A DNA stretch of 64,000 bases from DASUPK01 sp963724665 (GTDB lineage Bacteria > Actinomycetota > Thermoleophilia > Solirubrobacterales > 70-9), in contig CAVRVH010000008.1 of NCBI GenBank assembly GCA_963724665.1, positions 1 through 64,000 of the forward strand. The letters are read 5' to 3'. Position 1 is the first letter of the stretch. Every line of letters begins with the position of its first letter. Both the position numbers and the translations under genes were made by a program. The notes under the pieces were generated by a model. The model made no database searches. It was not told the DNA's origin and saw nothing but the letters and a program-made list of their open reading frames with translations. Shown piece by piece: positions 1 to 7,457 of the stretch.

Positions 1-90
1 CGTTCTTGAAGTTGTCGTAGTCGATCTGGCGCGAAGTTGGCACGCCGTGCGCGCGTCTGGGCAAGTCGATTCCGCCATTCATGTCGGTGC

Positions 91-184
91 GCGGAGGGTG
101 AGATGCCAAGGCGGCATGCACGGTTGAGGGTCGTTGCGACCGGCCCGAAGGGGTCGGTTCCGGTTCGAGTCCGGCGCCCTCCGC
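91..184 (+). tRNA. type II tRNA-like sequence, possibly tRNA-Leu(GAG)
   Basis: The ends can pair as an acceptor stem (GCGGAGGG with CCCTCCGC). A canonical T arm lies at 160-174 (CCGG, loop TTCGAGT, CCGG). A long variable arm at about 137-156 (CGACC...GGTCG) indicates class II (Leu, Ser or Tyr type). The best seven-base anticodon loop is TTGAGGG at 124-130, giving anticodon GAG (126-128), which would be leucine. The D arm is atypical (a strong ATGCC...GGCAT hairpin) and the anticodon stem has a G-T pair and one mismatch. No CCA is encoded. It may be a divergent functional tRNA or a decayed one next to an accessory island. Confidence 0.5.
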
Positions 185-278
185 GCCTAGACTTGATGAC
201 CTCAACCGTGCGCCGGGGCTTCGGTCCCGGCTTCACCCCGAACGGCCCGCTTCGGCGGGTCGTTCGCTGCCTGGAGGA

Positions 279-836
279 TCAGATCACCGCATGAAGCCGG
301 TGCCCCATCGCCGCTCCTGACGAGTTGAAGAGCTTGCAGAGGCGGGCGTGGCAGTCGGGCTCGTGGCGCAGGCGCTCGTAGTGCTTGCGGATCAGGTGGG
401 CCGGCATGGTGAACGCGGCGGCGAAGGCGTTGGCCTCGCGCTCGATCTCGGAGGCGCGGTCGTGCTCGGCGTCGCCTTCCTCCTCGTCGACCTCGGCGTG
501 GCGGCAGAACAGCGATTGCTGGCCGGGCGCGCGGTGCATGACCCAGTGGCCGAGCTCGTGGCCGATCGTGAAGCGGCGGCGGCCGGGCCACTGCCGCGCC
601 TCCTCGGCGTTCACCCAGATCTCGCCTGGGCCGGCGAGGAGAAGCCCGGAGAGCGACTGTCCCTCGCGGAGCTCCGGTGCTCCAGGAGCCGAACTCATGT
701 CCTCGACCTCGCGGATCAGCAGGCCGAAGCACGAGTCGGCGATCGTGTCCACCGGGACCGGGAGCCGCTCGCCGTTCCAGATCCACTCCGGAACTTCGGC
801 CAGCACGGACTCGGCTCGCTGCTCGATCTCCTCCAA
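279..836 (-). CDS. ImmA/IrrE family metallo-endopeptidase
   Basis: A 185-residue protein with the zinc protease signature HELGH at residues 93-97 and a downstream EREAN motif (E132-N136) supplying a likely third ligand, as in ImmA/IrrE (PF06114) proteins. Family members cleave or inactivate repressors, often HTH proteins encoded alongside them. It starts 12 bases after the stop of the HTH gene on the same strand, so sigma factor, HTH protein and protease form one operon. No signal peptide is seen, so it should be cytoplasmic. The natural reading is that the protease acts on the neighbouring HTH protein, which is inference from family behaviour. Confidence 0.88.
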   Translation of the reverse strand: MEEIEQRAESVLAEVPEWIWNGERLPVPVDTIADSCFGLLIREVEDMSSAPGAPELREGQSLSGLLLAGPGEIWVNAEEARQWPGRRRFTIGHELGHWVMHRAPGQQSLFCRHAEVDEEEGDAEHDRASEIEREANAFAAAFTMPAHLIRKHYERLRHEPDCHARLCKLFNSSGAAMGHRLHAVI

Positions 837-848
837 CTCGGCGCGAGC

Positions 849-1528
849 TTAACCGCCGGTGAACAGCCGGTCCACCTCGTCTGGTTCCTCTGTGTGTTCG
901 GTGTCTGAGACTGTTGGCTCCTCGGAAGATTGGGCGGTCGCGTATTCGGGCGGTGGGGGGGCCGCGGTCCGCGCATAGGCGGACGCGGCTCCGGGGGTCG
1001 GTGGTGGCCTCATCGTGGCCCCGGCTCTTCGCAGCGCGTCCGCGCTTGTGTCGAGCAGCTGGGCGAGGGCCTCCCAGACCGTGCGGAGACGCCTTCCGCC
1101 GGCAGCATGCCCCGCTCCAGCCGGTGGTAGTAGGAGGCGACCTTCTCGCGGGCCCCTGATACGCCGAGGGAGTCGGCGAGGCGAGTGACGAGGTCGGCCC
1201 GTGTGATCTGCCGCTCGTTCCTGAGCTTGACGAGCTCGATCGGCAGCTCTCCCTCGGCCGCCTGCCATTCGGCCCTCACTTGTTCGACCGCCGCTTGCGA
1301 AAGCGATCCCTCGAACGCCTGCGCGTCCCAATCCTGCCCCGGGGCGGCGTGCTCGAGGTAGCCGGCGATGAGCTCGCGAAGCTCTTCCCGCTCACCCGCC
1401 TTCGCCTGGGACAGCAAGTCATTCGGGTCGACGTCACCGCCGGCCTCGAACCGCTCGATGTACTGGCGCAGGAGCTTGTCTAGGTCAGTCATCGCGCTGA
1501 TCCGGAGAGGGTGGATCCTCAGCCTCAC
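849..1528 (-). CDS. XRE-like helix-turn-helix regulator (frameshifted)
   Basis: The N-terminal part reads from GTG at 1528 (GTGA overlap with the sigma gene stop; ATG at 1492 is an alternative, MTDLDKLL). It holds a helix-turn-helix region around ELVKLRNERQITRADLVTRL and ends in ERGMLPAEGVSAR. The continuation VWEALAQLLDTSADALRRAG, with a proline-rich linker and a C-terminus DEVDRLFTGG, lies in another frame. Restoring one base in the C run near 1079-1083 joins the two. The C-terminal acidic tail and the downstream ImmA/IrrE gene fit a repressor-like partner of that protease. The break could be a sequencing indel or a genuine mutation. Confidence 0.72.
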
Positions 1529-2166
1529 GCACGAAGCTCCTTCAGCCTCTTGCCGAAGCGGCTGTTGATCTGGTTGACATTCTGCTCTGTCATCGGGTCG
1601 TCAGTTTCGTCCCCAAAGTGACGGTTGACGTATTCGGCGGCTTCCTTGTGCGAAGTCACTATGAAATCGGACCCGGATCACCACCTGGCGGTGCCGCTCG
1701 CTCAGCTCGTCGAGAGCCTGGTTGATGACGTCGGCGCGGTCCACGACCTCCGTGGGGTCGCCCGTCTCGATGTCCCGCTCCCGCCACTCGCCGTCCTCGG
1801 TTCGGATGTCCAGCGGGGTCTGGTCCACTCGGCCCTTTCGGTGGTAGTCGACGATCCGGTTCTTCGCGATGCGGAAGATCCAGCCGCCGAACTCGGGCAC
1901 GGACTCGCCTTCGAAGTTCGCGATCGACGCGATCGCATCGCTGAAGGTGCGCCCGGCGACCTCATCGGTGACGATCTCTCCCTTGCTTCCCAGGCGAGTC
2001 CTGACGAAGGCACGGATCCTCGGCTCGTATCTGAAGGCGAGCATCTTGGCGGCGAGGAGCGCAGCCTCGCTTCGGCCCGACCGGCGGGCCTCCAGCATGT
2101 AGGCGACGAGCTCTCGCGTCGTCGAGCTCGGGCGAGCTCGGCATCGTTCCGCTCGCGGAAGTTCAA
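1525..2166 (-). CDS. RNA polymerase sigma factor, ECF-like (frameshifted)
   Basis: The central frame carries a sigma-70 region 2 pattern: RIRAFVRTRL, then FSDAIASIANFEGE and GGWIFRIAKNRIVDYHRKGR. The region 4 start ALDELSERHRQVV follows. The rest of region 4 lies in another frame after about 1670 (SHKEAAEYVNRHFG ... QNVNQINSRFGKRLKELRA, stop at 1525). A second frame change lies near 2115-2125. The start is uncertain: TTG at 2166 has an AGGAGGAG Shine-Dalgarno about 7 bases upstream, while ATG at 2144 (MPSSPELDD) has none. It is the first gene of a three-gene operon with the HTH and ImmA/IrrE genes. Confidence 0.75.
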
Positions 2167-2275
2167 CTGTCCACTCCTCCTAAGTCGAGGCCGGCACCGT
2201 CGGGGCACGGACGCCGAGCCGAAGAAATCTACCGACCGTGTCAGACGGAACGTTCGGACCCGACCCAATCCCTGC

Positions 2276-2698
2276 ATGGGAGCTCCGAACGGAAACGGCA
2301 ACGCCACCATCGACGCCTGGCTCAGCCGCTACGCCGAGACCAAGGCCGGGCACGCCGCTGCGGGCTGGGGAGCGCTGCTCGGCGCCTGGCGCTGCGAGGC
2401 CCAGGGAGAGGACGAGGACGCTTCCCGCTGCCGGGAGCGCGCGGTCGAGTTCTGGGAGAAGGCGCTCGCCGACGGGGACCAGATCACCCGCATCGGCGGG
2501 GCGGCCGACCAGCTGATCCTGGCCGAGACCCTGCGGCGCCTCGGGCGCTTCCAGGAGGCGCGCGACTGCTGTCACCGCGGCCTCTCCGGCCGCCCGGCGG
2601 ATCCGATCCGGTCCGTGCTCGAGTTCGAGATCGAGTTGCTGAGCGCGGAGGACACCGAGCCGCACGCGGTAGCCGAGGTGCTCAACCGGGGGCTCTGA
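2276..2698 (+). CDS. hypothetical TPR-like protein
   Basis: A 140-residue cytoplasmic protein, divergent from the sigma factor operon. Residues 55-110 (RAVEFWEKALADGD, then AETLRRLGRFQEARDCCHRGL) look like one or two tetratricopeptide-type helical hairpins, usually a protein-protein interaction fold. Its TGA is followed directly by GTG (TGAGTG), so the downstream CGLYALHP-family gene is probably translationally coupled to it. ATG 2276 is the first start before the conserved-looking part, and the reading frame stays open upstream. No enzyme motif is seen. Confidence 0.6.
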   Translation: MGAPNGNGNATIDAWLSRYAETKAGHAAAGWGALLGAWRCEAQGEDEDASRCRERAVEFWEKALADGDQITRIGGAADQLILAETLRRLGRFQEARDCCHRGLSGRPADPIRSVLEFEIELLSAEDTEPHAVAEVLNRGL

Positions 2699-3861
2699 GT
2701 GCCGGGCCGCCGCTATTCGCCGGCAGCATCCTCGGCCTGCGCAGCTGGAGCGTCCGGATCGCCGGCGACGGCGAGCTTCGACTCTGCGCCTCCTACGGCG
2801 ACTCCCCCTGGGAATCGGGGGGCAGATGGACGGAGGCGAGGTGTCTTTCCGGCACCCACCACCGAGGCGACCCGGTCCCGGGCCAGACCTGTTCCTGCGG
2901 GCTCTACGCCCTGCATCCCCATCTCGAACAGGCCCGGGAGCACGAGAACTCCTACTGGGGAGAGATGGATGGGTGGAGCCCGGAGTCGGAGGAGCTGCTC
3001 GAGCTCGGTGAGATCAGCGGTCTGGTGGAGGCGTGCGGACGGATCGAGGTGCACGAGTCGGGGTTCCGCGCGGAGCGTGCGCGGCCCGCCGTCCTGCTCG
3101 TGGGCAGGACCTGGTCGGAGTTCCGCCGTCGAGGTGTCGAGCAGGTCGCCCGCCGGCACGGCGCGGAGGTGCTCGAGGTCGGGGACGCGGAGGAGCTGGT
3201 CGACTATTGCGAGAGACGTGGCGGGGTGCTCGATCCGGGATCGGTGGCCGAGCTGCTCGAGCCCGTCGGCGGGCTCGCCGGCTCTGATGAGGAGAGCCCA
3301 CCCGGCTGGACGCCGCCGGCTCCGGCTCCGCTTCCCACTCCCGCAGAGCCCAAGGGTCGCGTGGTGTCGACCCTTCACACGCTGGGCAATGGCCTCCTCT
3401 ACGGCTTCGTCGGCCTGTGCGCGTTGCTCTGGTACGGGTTCTGGGCGGCGGCGGTGGTCGGGGTGGTCGGGGCGATCCTCTTCGGCTGGTGGGATGAGAA
3501 GCCGTGGAAGGCGCCGGCGAGGGTGGAGCGTGTGCGGGCCGACCGGGCGAAATGCCGGGTCGACGCGGTGGTTCGGGCGAGGCGATCGATCAACCAGCTC
3601 CACCTGCGGGCCGTGGCCATCAGCCACTCCGGCAAGGAACTCGCTCATGGCGACGCGAGCGTACGGCGCGGTTCCCAAGGGCCGATCGACTGTTCCCGTC
3701 GCCGGTATGAAGCGGCGGCTGTGCGACTGGCCGGGGCCGCTGACGATCCGCGTGCGCGCCGTGTACGGGCGCTGGGGGCGGGGCACGTCGCCCAGACCAT
3801 CTCCAAGCCGATCAGCGGCGTCAGGAAGCCGGGCGTGCCGACGACTAAATCAAGGTCATGA
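2699..3861 (+). CDS. CGLYALHP-family protein, copy 1, with C-terminal membrane segments (frameshifted)
   Basis: Probable GTG start at 2699. One missing C in the GGGCCGCC run near 2704-2708 then moves the frame to the one reading LFAGSILGLRSW. Family signatures follow: GLRSWSV near the N-terminus, CSCGLYALHP, then GLVEACGRIEVHESGFRAERARP. A proline-rich linker and two hydrophobic stretches (LLYGFVGLCALLWYGFW and AAVVGVVGAILFGWW) show a membrane-associated C-terminal half that the other two copies lack. The last 60 residues have unusual composition and a further frame change is possible there. The CxC and upstream cysteines could bind zinc (inference). The biochemical function is unknown. Confidence 0.68.
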
Positions 3862-4037
3862 CCCTTCCCGGCCCATCCCGAACGATCATCGTCGAGCCGA
3901 TCGAGCAACCCGAGACCGCACCGGCGCAGCCGGAGCGGGAGCCTGACCCGGCGCCCTCGGAGCCGGTCCCCGAGCCGGCCGAGGATCCGACGCCGGAGCG
4001 CGAACCGGAGAAGGAGCCGGCCAGGAGCGGGTCTTGA
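3858..4037 (+). CDS. small proline/glutamate-rich RTIIVEP protein, copy 1
   Basis: A 59-residue ORF. After an N-terminal SRTIIVEPIE motif, the rest is almost wholly Pro, Glu, Ala and Arg, as expected for a disordered peptide. The motif recurs at the same place in a second small ORF at 6609-6764 (YRTIIVEPVVEP). In both cases the stop codon overlaps the start of a CGLYALHP-family gene: TTGA here, ATGA there. The repeated coupling and the shared N-terminus are the main evidence that this is a real gene. It overlaps the end of the previous gene by four bases. Function unknown; possibly a partner or leader peptide of the coupled protein. Confidence 0.65.
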   Translation: MTLPGPSRTIIVEPIEQPETAPAQPEREPDPAPSEPVPEPAEDPTPEREPEKEPARSGS

Positions 4038-5075
4038 GGGACGCGCCGTTCTTCGCCGGGACGATCGAGGGGGTCAGGGCGTGGAGCCTCTCCGACGATC
4101 TCGAGCTTCGTGGGCGCGGCATCGGCTCATCCGAGGCCTGGGCCGCCGACGGCGCGCCGACACAGGCGGTCTGTCTCGACAGCAACCATCGGGCGCCGCG
4201 ATCGGGCTGCGAGTGCGGGCTCTATGCGCTTCACCCGCAGGCGCGGATCTCGGAATGGGTCGAGTCGTTCATGACCGAGGGCGTCGCAGGCGTGGTCGAG
4301 GCCTGGGGGCGCATCGAGCTGCACGAGGTCGGTTTCCGGGCCGAGTTCGCTCGGCCGAAGCTCCTCTTCGAGCCGGCCGGGCACCTGATCAGCACGGAGG
4401 CGCTCACCGACATCCATGCCGTCGCTCACCGCTACGGGGTGCCGGTGGTCCCGCTGCCGCGCCCGAAGCATGCAGGCGAGTGGTGTCGGACCAGGGAGAT
4501 CGGCCTTGCCTCGGAGGTCGTCGAGCAGAGCCTGCTTCGGGACGTCCGCCTTGTGCTTCGACGGACCTCCCGCGTCAGCCTCGACCGCAGGTGGTTGAGG
4601 GTGGGAGTGTGGCCGGAGGTCGTCAGATCGCCCTCGGGCTCGCCCGAAGAGGCGTACACGCGCGTGCACGACCTGCCCGGGGTCCGGATCTGCACGGTGC
4701 GCGTCCGCGGACCGGAGGCGATCGCCGCGTTCGAGAGCGAGGAGTTCGATCCCGGCAGGCGACTGCAACTGGTGCGCAAGGCCACCTGGGACTACGAGGA
4801 GGTGGAGGTGCGCTCGGAATCCGGTCGGATCCGCCTCGGCTCCCTGGCGTGGTCCGTCGCGCGCCGAGATCGGCCCGCGTCTCGAGGCGGGCCGGATCGC
4901 AGAGGTCAGGTCGTTGACCCGAAGCATCGGGCTTCGTGACCGCGCGAAGCGCACCGGGTTCCTGACGCTCCTGATCGCTCCCGATCTCCCGATCGAGGTG
5001 GAACCCGAGTCGGAGCAGACGTTGAGGCTGGATGGCTGCGACTGGACCGAGTGCGAGCCGAGGGTCGAGCCGTGA
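4034..5075 (+). CDS. CGLYALHP-family protein, copy 2 (frameshifted)
   Basis: TTG start overlaps the stop of the small RTIIVEP gene. The reading starts RDAPFFAGTIEGVRAWSL, followed by CECGLYALHP near residue 58 and GVVEAWGRIELHEVGFRAEFARP. The C-terminal 200 residues have no recognised domain. A frame change near 4860 (in GCGCGCCGAG) joins SLAWSVA to AEIGPRLEAGRIAEVRSL..., which ends CEPRVEP at 5073-5075. A shorter product ending at 4939 would result if the frameshift is real. Its stop overlaps the GTG start of the next gene (GTGA). Like copies 1 and 3 it keeps the CxCGLYALHP and GFRA signatures. Role unknown. Confidence 0.68.
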
Positions 5076-5757
5076 CCGACCGCCCGAGGCGGCCGCTCTA
5101 CCTGAGCCACGATGTGCACTACGACTTTCTGAGCGCGCTCGAAGCGGGCCGGGTGGACGACGGACAGGCGCCCGACCAGTGGCGGGAGGTGGGCGAGAGC
5201 TTCCACTTTCTCCTGGACCGGCCGGGTGGGCGGGTGGTCGGCTTTCGCATCGACGACTTCTGCGAGTGGCTGCCCTCGGACGAGGAGGAGCGCGCGATCC
5301 TCGAGACGGGCCGCTTCGACGCTCCGTTGCTCGCGCTGCGGGGTGCCGGCGCTCTTCGCATCGCACGCGAGGCGGCGAAGTTCTTCGAAGACGAGAACTC
5401 GATCAACCGCGACTTCTTCGACGCGCGCGACCGAGTGCGGGGCGAACGACGAATACGAGCAGGAGCTCTTCTGGTGGCGCTGCTGCCTTCAGTCCGGGGA
5501 TGCGATGGCGCACTTCGGGCTCGGCTACACGCTCAGCGACCTCGGCCGCTTCAGCGAAGCCCTGCCCCACCTGCGCCACTACACGCGCATCGCGGCGCAC
5601 GGTCCGTGGAGCTGGGTCTGGCTCGGCAGGTGCCAGTCGGGTCTCGGGCGCTTCGAGCGAGGCACGGGCCTCGTACCGGAAGGCGATCGCGCTGAGCGAA
5701 GCCGGCGCCGACGAGACGGAGGCTCCGACGTTGCTCGCCGAGCTCGACGACTTCTGA
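5072..5757 (+). CDS. TPR-containing protein (two frame changes)
   Basis: GTG start in a GTGA overlap with the previous gene. The first frame gives an N-terminal domain of about 115 residues (YLSHDVHYDFLSALEAG ... FRIDDFCEWLPSDEEER). After a frame change near 5430 it reads QELFWWRCCLQSGDAMAHFG, GLGYTLSDLGRFSEALPHLRHY and WVWLGRCQSGLGRFE, which are tetratricopeptide-type repeats. A second change near 5660 gives EARASYRKAIALSEAGADE and the stop at 5757. The joined protein is about 228 residues, cytoplasmic and probably a scaffold. A TPR-like gene also precedes CGLYALHP copy 1, so the association may be meaningful. Confidence 0.65.
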
Positions 5758-5802
5758 GCGCGGCGCGTCAGGAATCGGCGCTCCGACGCGACTGACGTCA
5801 CC

Positions 5803-6157
5803 ATGAACAGGAACAGCCGCGGGGTGACGCTCTCATCCCACTGCGTCGAGAGGTTCCACGAGCGCTTCCGCCCGGCGCTCGACCAGATCAGGGCGCGGCG
5901 CGAGCTCGAGATGCTCCTCGCGCTCGGCGAGATCAACGACGAGCCGCCGGAGTGGCTCGCGCAGAAGATGCTCCAGGAGGCCGACGCCTATCTCATCGTC
6001 GGCAACGACCTGGTGCTGCCGCTGGCCGAGCATCGGCCAGCGGTTCGTGGCGAAGACGTGCCTCCCCCGCGGCGGGATCTCGGAGCCCGCGCGCAAGCGC
6101 CGGAACGAGCGCGGCCGCCGCCGGCGCGCGGCGCGTCATGCCCGCCGAGGCAGATGA
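5803..6157 (+). CDS. hypothetical protein, HCVERFHERFRP type (frameshifted)
   Basis: About 118 residues. It begins MNRNSRGVTLSSHCVERF, continues through an acidic helical middle and DAYLIVGNDLVLPLAEH, and, after a one-base frame change near 6030, RFVAKTCLPRGGISEPARKRR with a strongly basic C-terminus. I recall similar small actinobacterial hypotheticals but cannot name a domain. The layout (H-x-V-E-R-F near the start, a short beta-rich core, then TCLPRG) could be a compact nucleic-acid-binding or toxin-like fold, which is speculation. It lies in the same orientation as the CGLYALHP genes. Confidence 0.5.
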
Positions 6158-6193
6158 ACGGCCGAGCATGGCATCTGCTCGAAGATGTTCGGA

Positions 6194-6349
6194 TGATCGC
6201 GTTCCTCTTCGTCTTGTTCGTTCTCTTCTGCCTCGCCGTGGCGCGGCGCTCGTCGCCGTCTGGGCGGATGGTTCGCCATCGTCGCGATCCGGCTGCTGCG
6301 TCGCGATCATCAGATCGATCTTCTGGGTGTTCGCGGGGGCAGGCGATGA
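6194..6349 (+). CDS. possible small membrane protein (uncertain)
   Basis: An ATG at 6194 opens a very hydrophobic segment (MIAFLFVLFVLFCLAVA). If two compensating frame changes in the GC-rich stretch 6240-6270 are allowed, a second hydrophobic segment WFAIVAIRLLRR and a stop at 6347-6349 follow, giving a protein of roughly 52 residues with two membrane helices. Without those changes the ORF runs on as low-complexity Ser/Arg-rich sequence, which looks non-coding. Nothing else is seen between 6158 and 6467. Confidence 0.3.
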
Positions 6350-6467
6350 CCCCGCGGAGCACGAGCTCCGGGTCTGGCTGACGACGACGGTACGCTGGGA
6401 AGGCGGCCGCGAGCATCACGAGTCCCGTAGCGGAGGCCAGCCGAAGTCACGTTCGACCGCTGACGTC

Positions 6468-6495
6468 TTGACAACGCCGCGCGACCCCGTAGGGT
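6468..6495 (+). promoter_or_regulatory. sigma-70-type promoter of the SAM-riboswitch transcript
   Basis: TTGACA at 6468-6473 and TAGGGT at 6490-6495, with a 16-base spacer, match housekeeping -35 and -10 hexamers. The predicted start, around 6501-6503, coincides with the first pairing base of the riboswitch P1 stem, which supports both calls. Confidence 0.65.
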
Positions 6496-6500
6496 CGGCG

Positions 6501-6600
6501 CGTCCATCAAGAGCGGCTGAGGGAACCGGCCCTGTGAAGCCGCAGCAACCGACCAAGACCTCCGGGTCGAGGCACGGTGCTACCGCCGGGATCGATGGAG
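6501..6600 (+). ncRNA. SAM-I (S-box) riboswitch
   Basis: The sequence carries S-box core elements in order: CAAGAG, GAGGGA, CCGGCCC, GAAGCC, GCAACC, then GGTGCTA. P1 closes between TCCATC (6503-6508) and GATGGA (6594-6599). The 3' strand of P1 overlaps the Shine-Dalgarno of the next gene (GGAGGTG at 6597-6603, start GTG 6609). Ligand binding, which stabilises P1, should therefore hide the ribosome site and give translational repression by S-adenosylmethionine. No terminator is visible. The downstream genes are not recognisable methionine or SAM genes, which is unusual. Confidence 0.9.
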
Positions 6601-6608
6601 GTGAAGCA

Positions 6609-6764
6609 GTGACTTTCTCTGATCCGTACCGGACGATCATCGTCGAGCCCGTGGTGGAGCCGGTCAAGTCTCCGCGACGGAAGAAGGTGACTCCCCAGCG
6701 GCCACCGGTGAAGCGCCCCGCGAAGGTGCCGGCCCCCACCAAGACGGCAGGGGCGAGCCGATGA
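6609..6764 (+). CDS. small basic RTIIVEP protein, copy 2 (riboswitch-controlled)
   Basis: A 51-residue ORF with GTG start six bases after the Shine-Dalgarno that closes the SAM riboswitch. It shares the N-terminal RTIIVEPVVEPV motif with the ORF at 3858-4037, but its tail is Lys/Arg/Pro-rich (SPRRKKVTPQRPPVKRPAKV) instead of acidic. Its stop overlaps the ATG of the next gene (ATGA), the same coupling as in copy 1. It is probably disordered, perhaps nucleic-acid-binding given its charge. Function unknown. Conservation of the pair and the riboswitch position make it a convincing gene despite its size. Confidence 0.75.
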   Translation: MTFSDPYRTIIVEPVVEPVKSPRRKKVTPQRPPVKRPAKVPAPTKTAGASR

Positions 6765-7345
6765 AGGCGCCGCGCCGGTCGCGCACGAAGCAGGACCCGG
6801 TCGGTCCGACGGTGCTGGTGAGCGAGCGCCTCTTCGGTGTTCGAAGCTGGCAGCTCGCAGTGGACGACGATGGCGCATTCCGTCTTCATGGGTTCTATGA
6901 GTCCGCTCGCTGGAAGAAGGACGGCAAGACGAGCTGGGCACGGTGCCAATTAGGCATCCAGAAGAAGAGACACAAGGCGCCCGACGGACGATGCTCGTGT
7001 GGCCTCTACGCGCTCCACCCGTGGAATGCGGATCACTGCGATTACATTCAGCGACCGGCATCAACCGGGCCACTCACGGTCGTCGGACTGGTCGAGGCTT
7101 GGGGCCAGGTGCAGCTCCACATGGAGGGGTTTCGAGCCCAGTACGCGCGACCGAACGCGATCGCCCTGATCGATATGGATCCGACCTCGCCCTACGGCCG
7201 GATCGTCCAGGAGCTTGCGAGGGACCATCGAGCGCAAGTTCTCACCGTGGCGGACGTGGCTGAGCTGAAACGGGTCTGCGGGCGGCGTGGTCTCGGGCTG
7301 ACGAGGGCGACCGTCGCCTCGCTGTTGAAGGCTGAAGCTGTCTGA
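6761..7345 (+). CDS. CGLYALHP-family protein, copy 3 (riboswitch-controlled)
   Basis: A 194-residue protein without frameshift, hence the best model of the family. Order of signatures: GVRSWQLAVDDDGAFRL, a charged segment with a cysteine (WARCQLG), CSCGLYALHPW near residue 85, VVGLVEAWGQVQLHMEGFRAQYARP, then an alpha/beta-looking C-terminal part (YGRIVQELARDHRAQVLTVADVAELKRVCGRRG). Three upstream Cys and the CxC could form a small zinc site (inference). No signal peptide or membrane helix. It is coupled by ATGA overlap to the small RTIIVEP gene and shares its SAM riboswitch, so its expression should respond to SAM level. Molecular function unknown. Confidence 0.75.
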   Translation: MKAPRRSRTKQDPVGPTVLVSERLFGVRSWQLAVDDDGAFRLHGFYESARWKKDGKTSWARCQLGIQKKRHKAPDGRCSCGLYALHPWNADHCDYIQRPASTGPLTVVGLVEAWGQVQLHMEGFRAQYARPNAIALIDMDPTSPYGRIVQELARDHRAQVLTVADVAELKRVCGRRGLGLTRATVASLLKAEAV

Positions 7346-7457
7346 GCGGCTCACCCTACGCGCCGGCTGCCGAGGCAGTTCAGTCCGTAGAAACCCCTCA
7401 TCACGGTCAGGGAATGGACCGATGTGGAGCGCGCTGCGAGCTGGGAGTCTCACTCTC

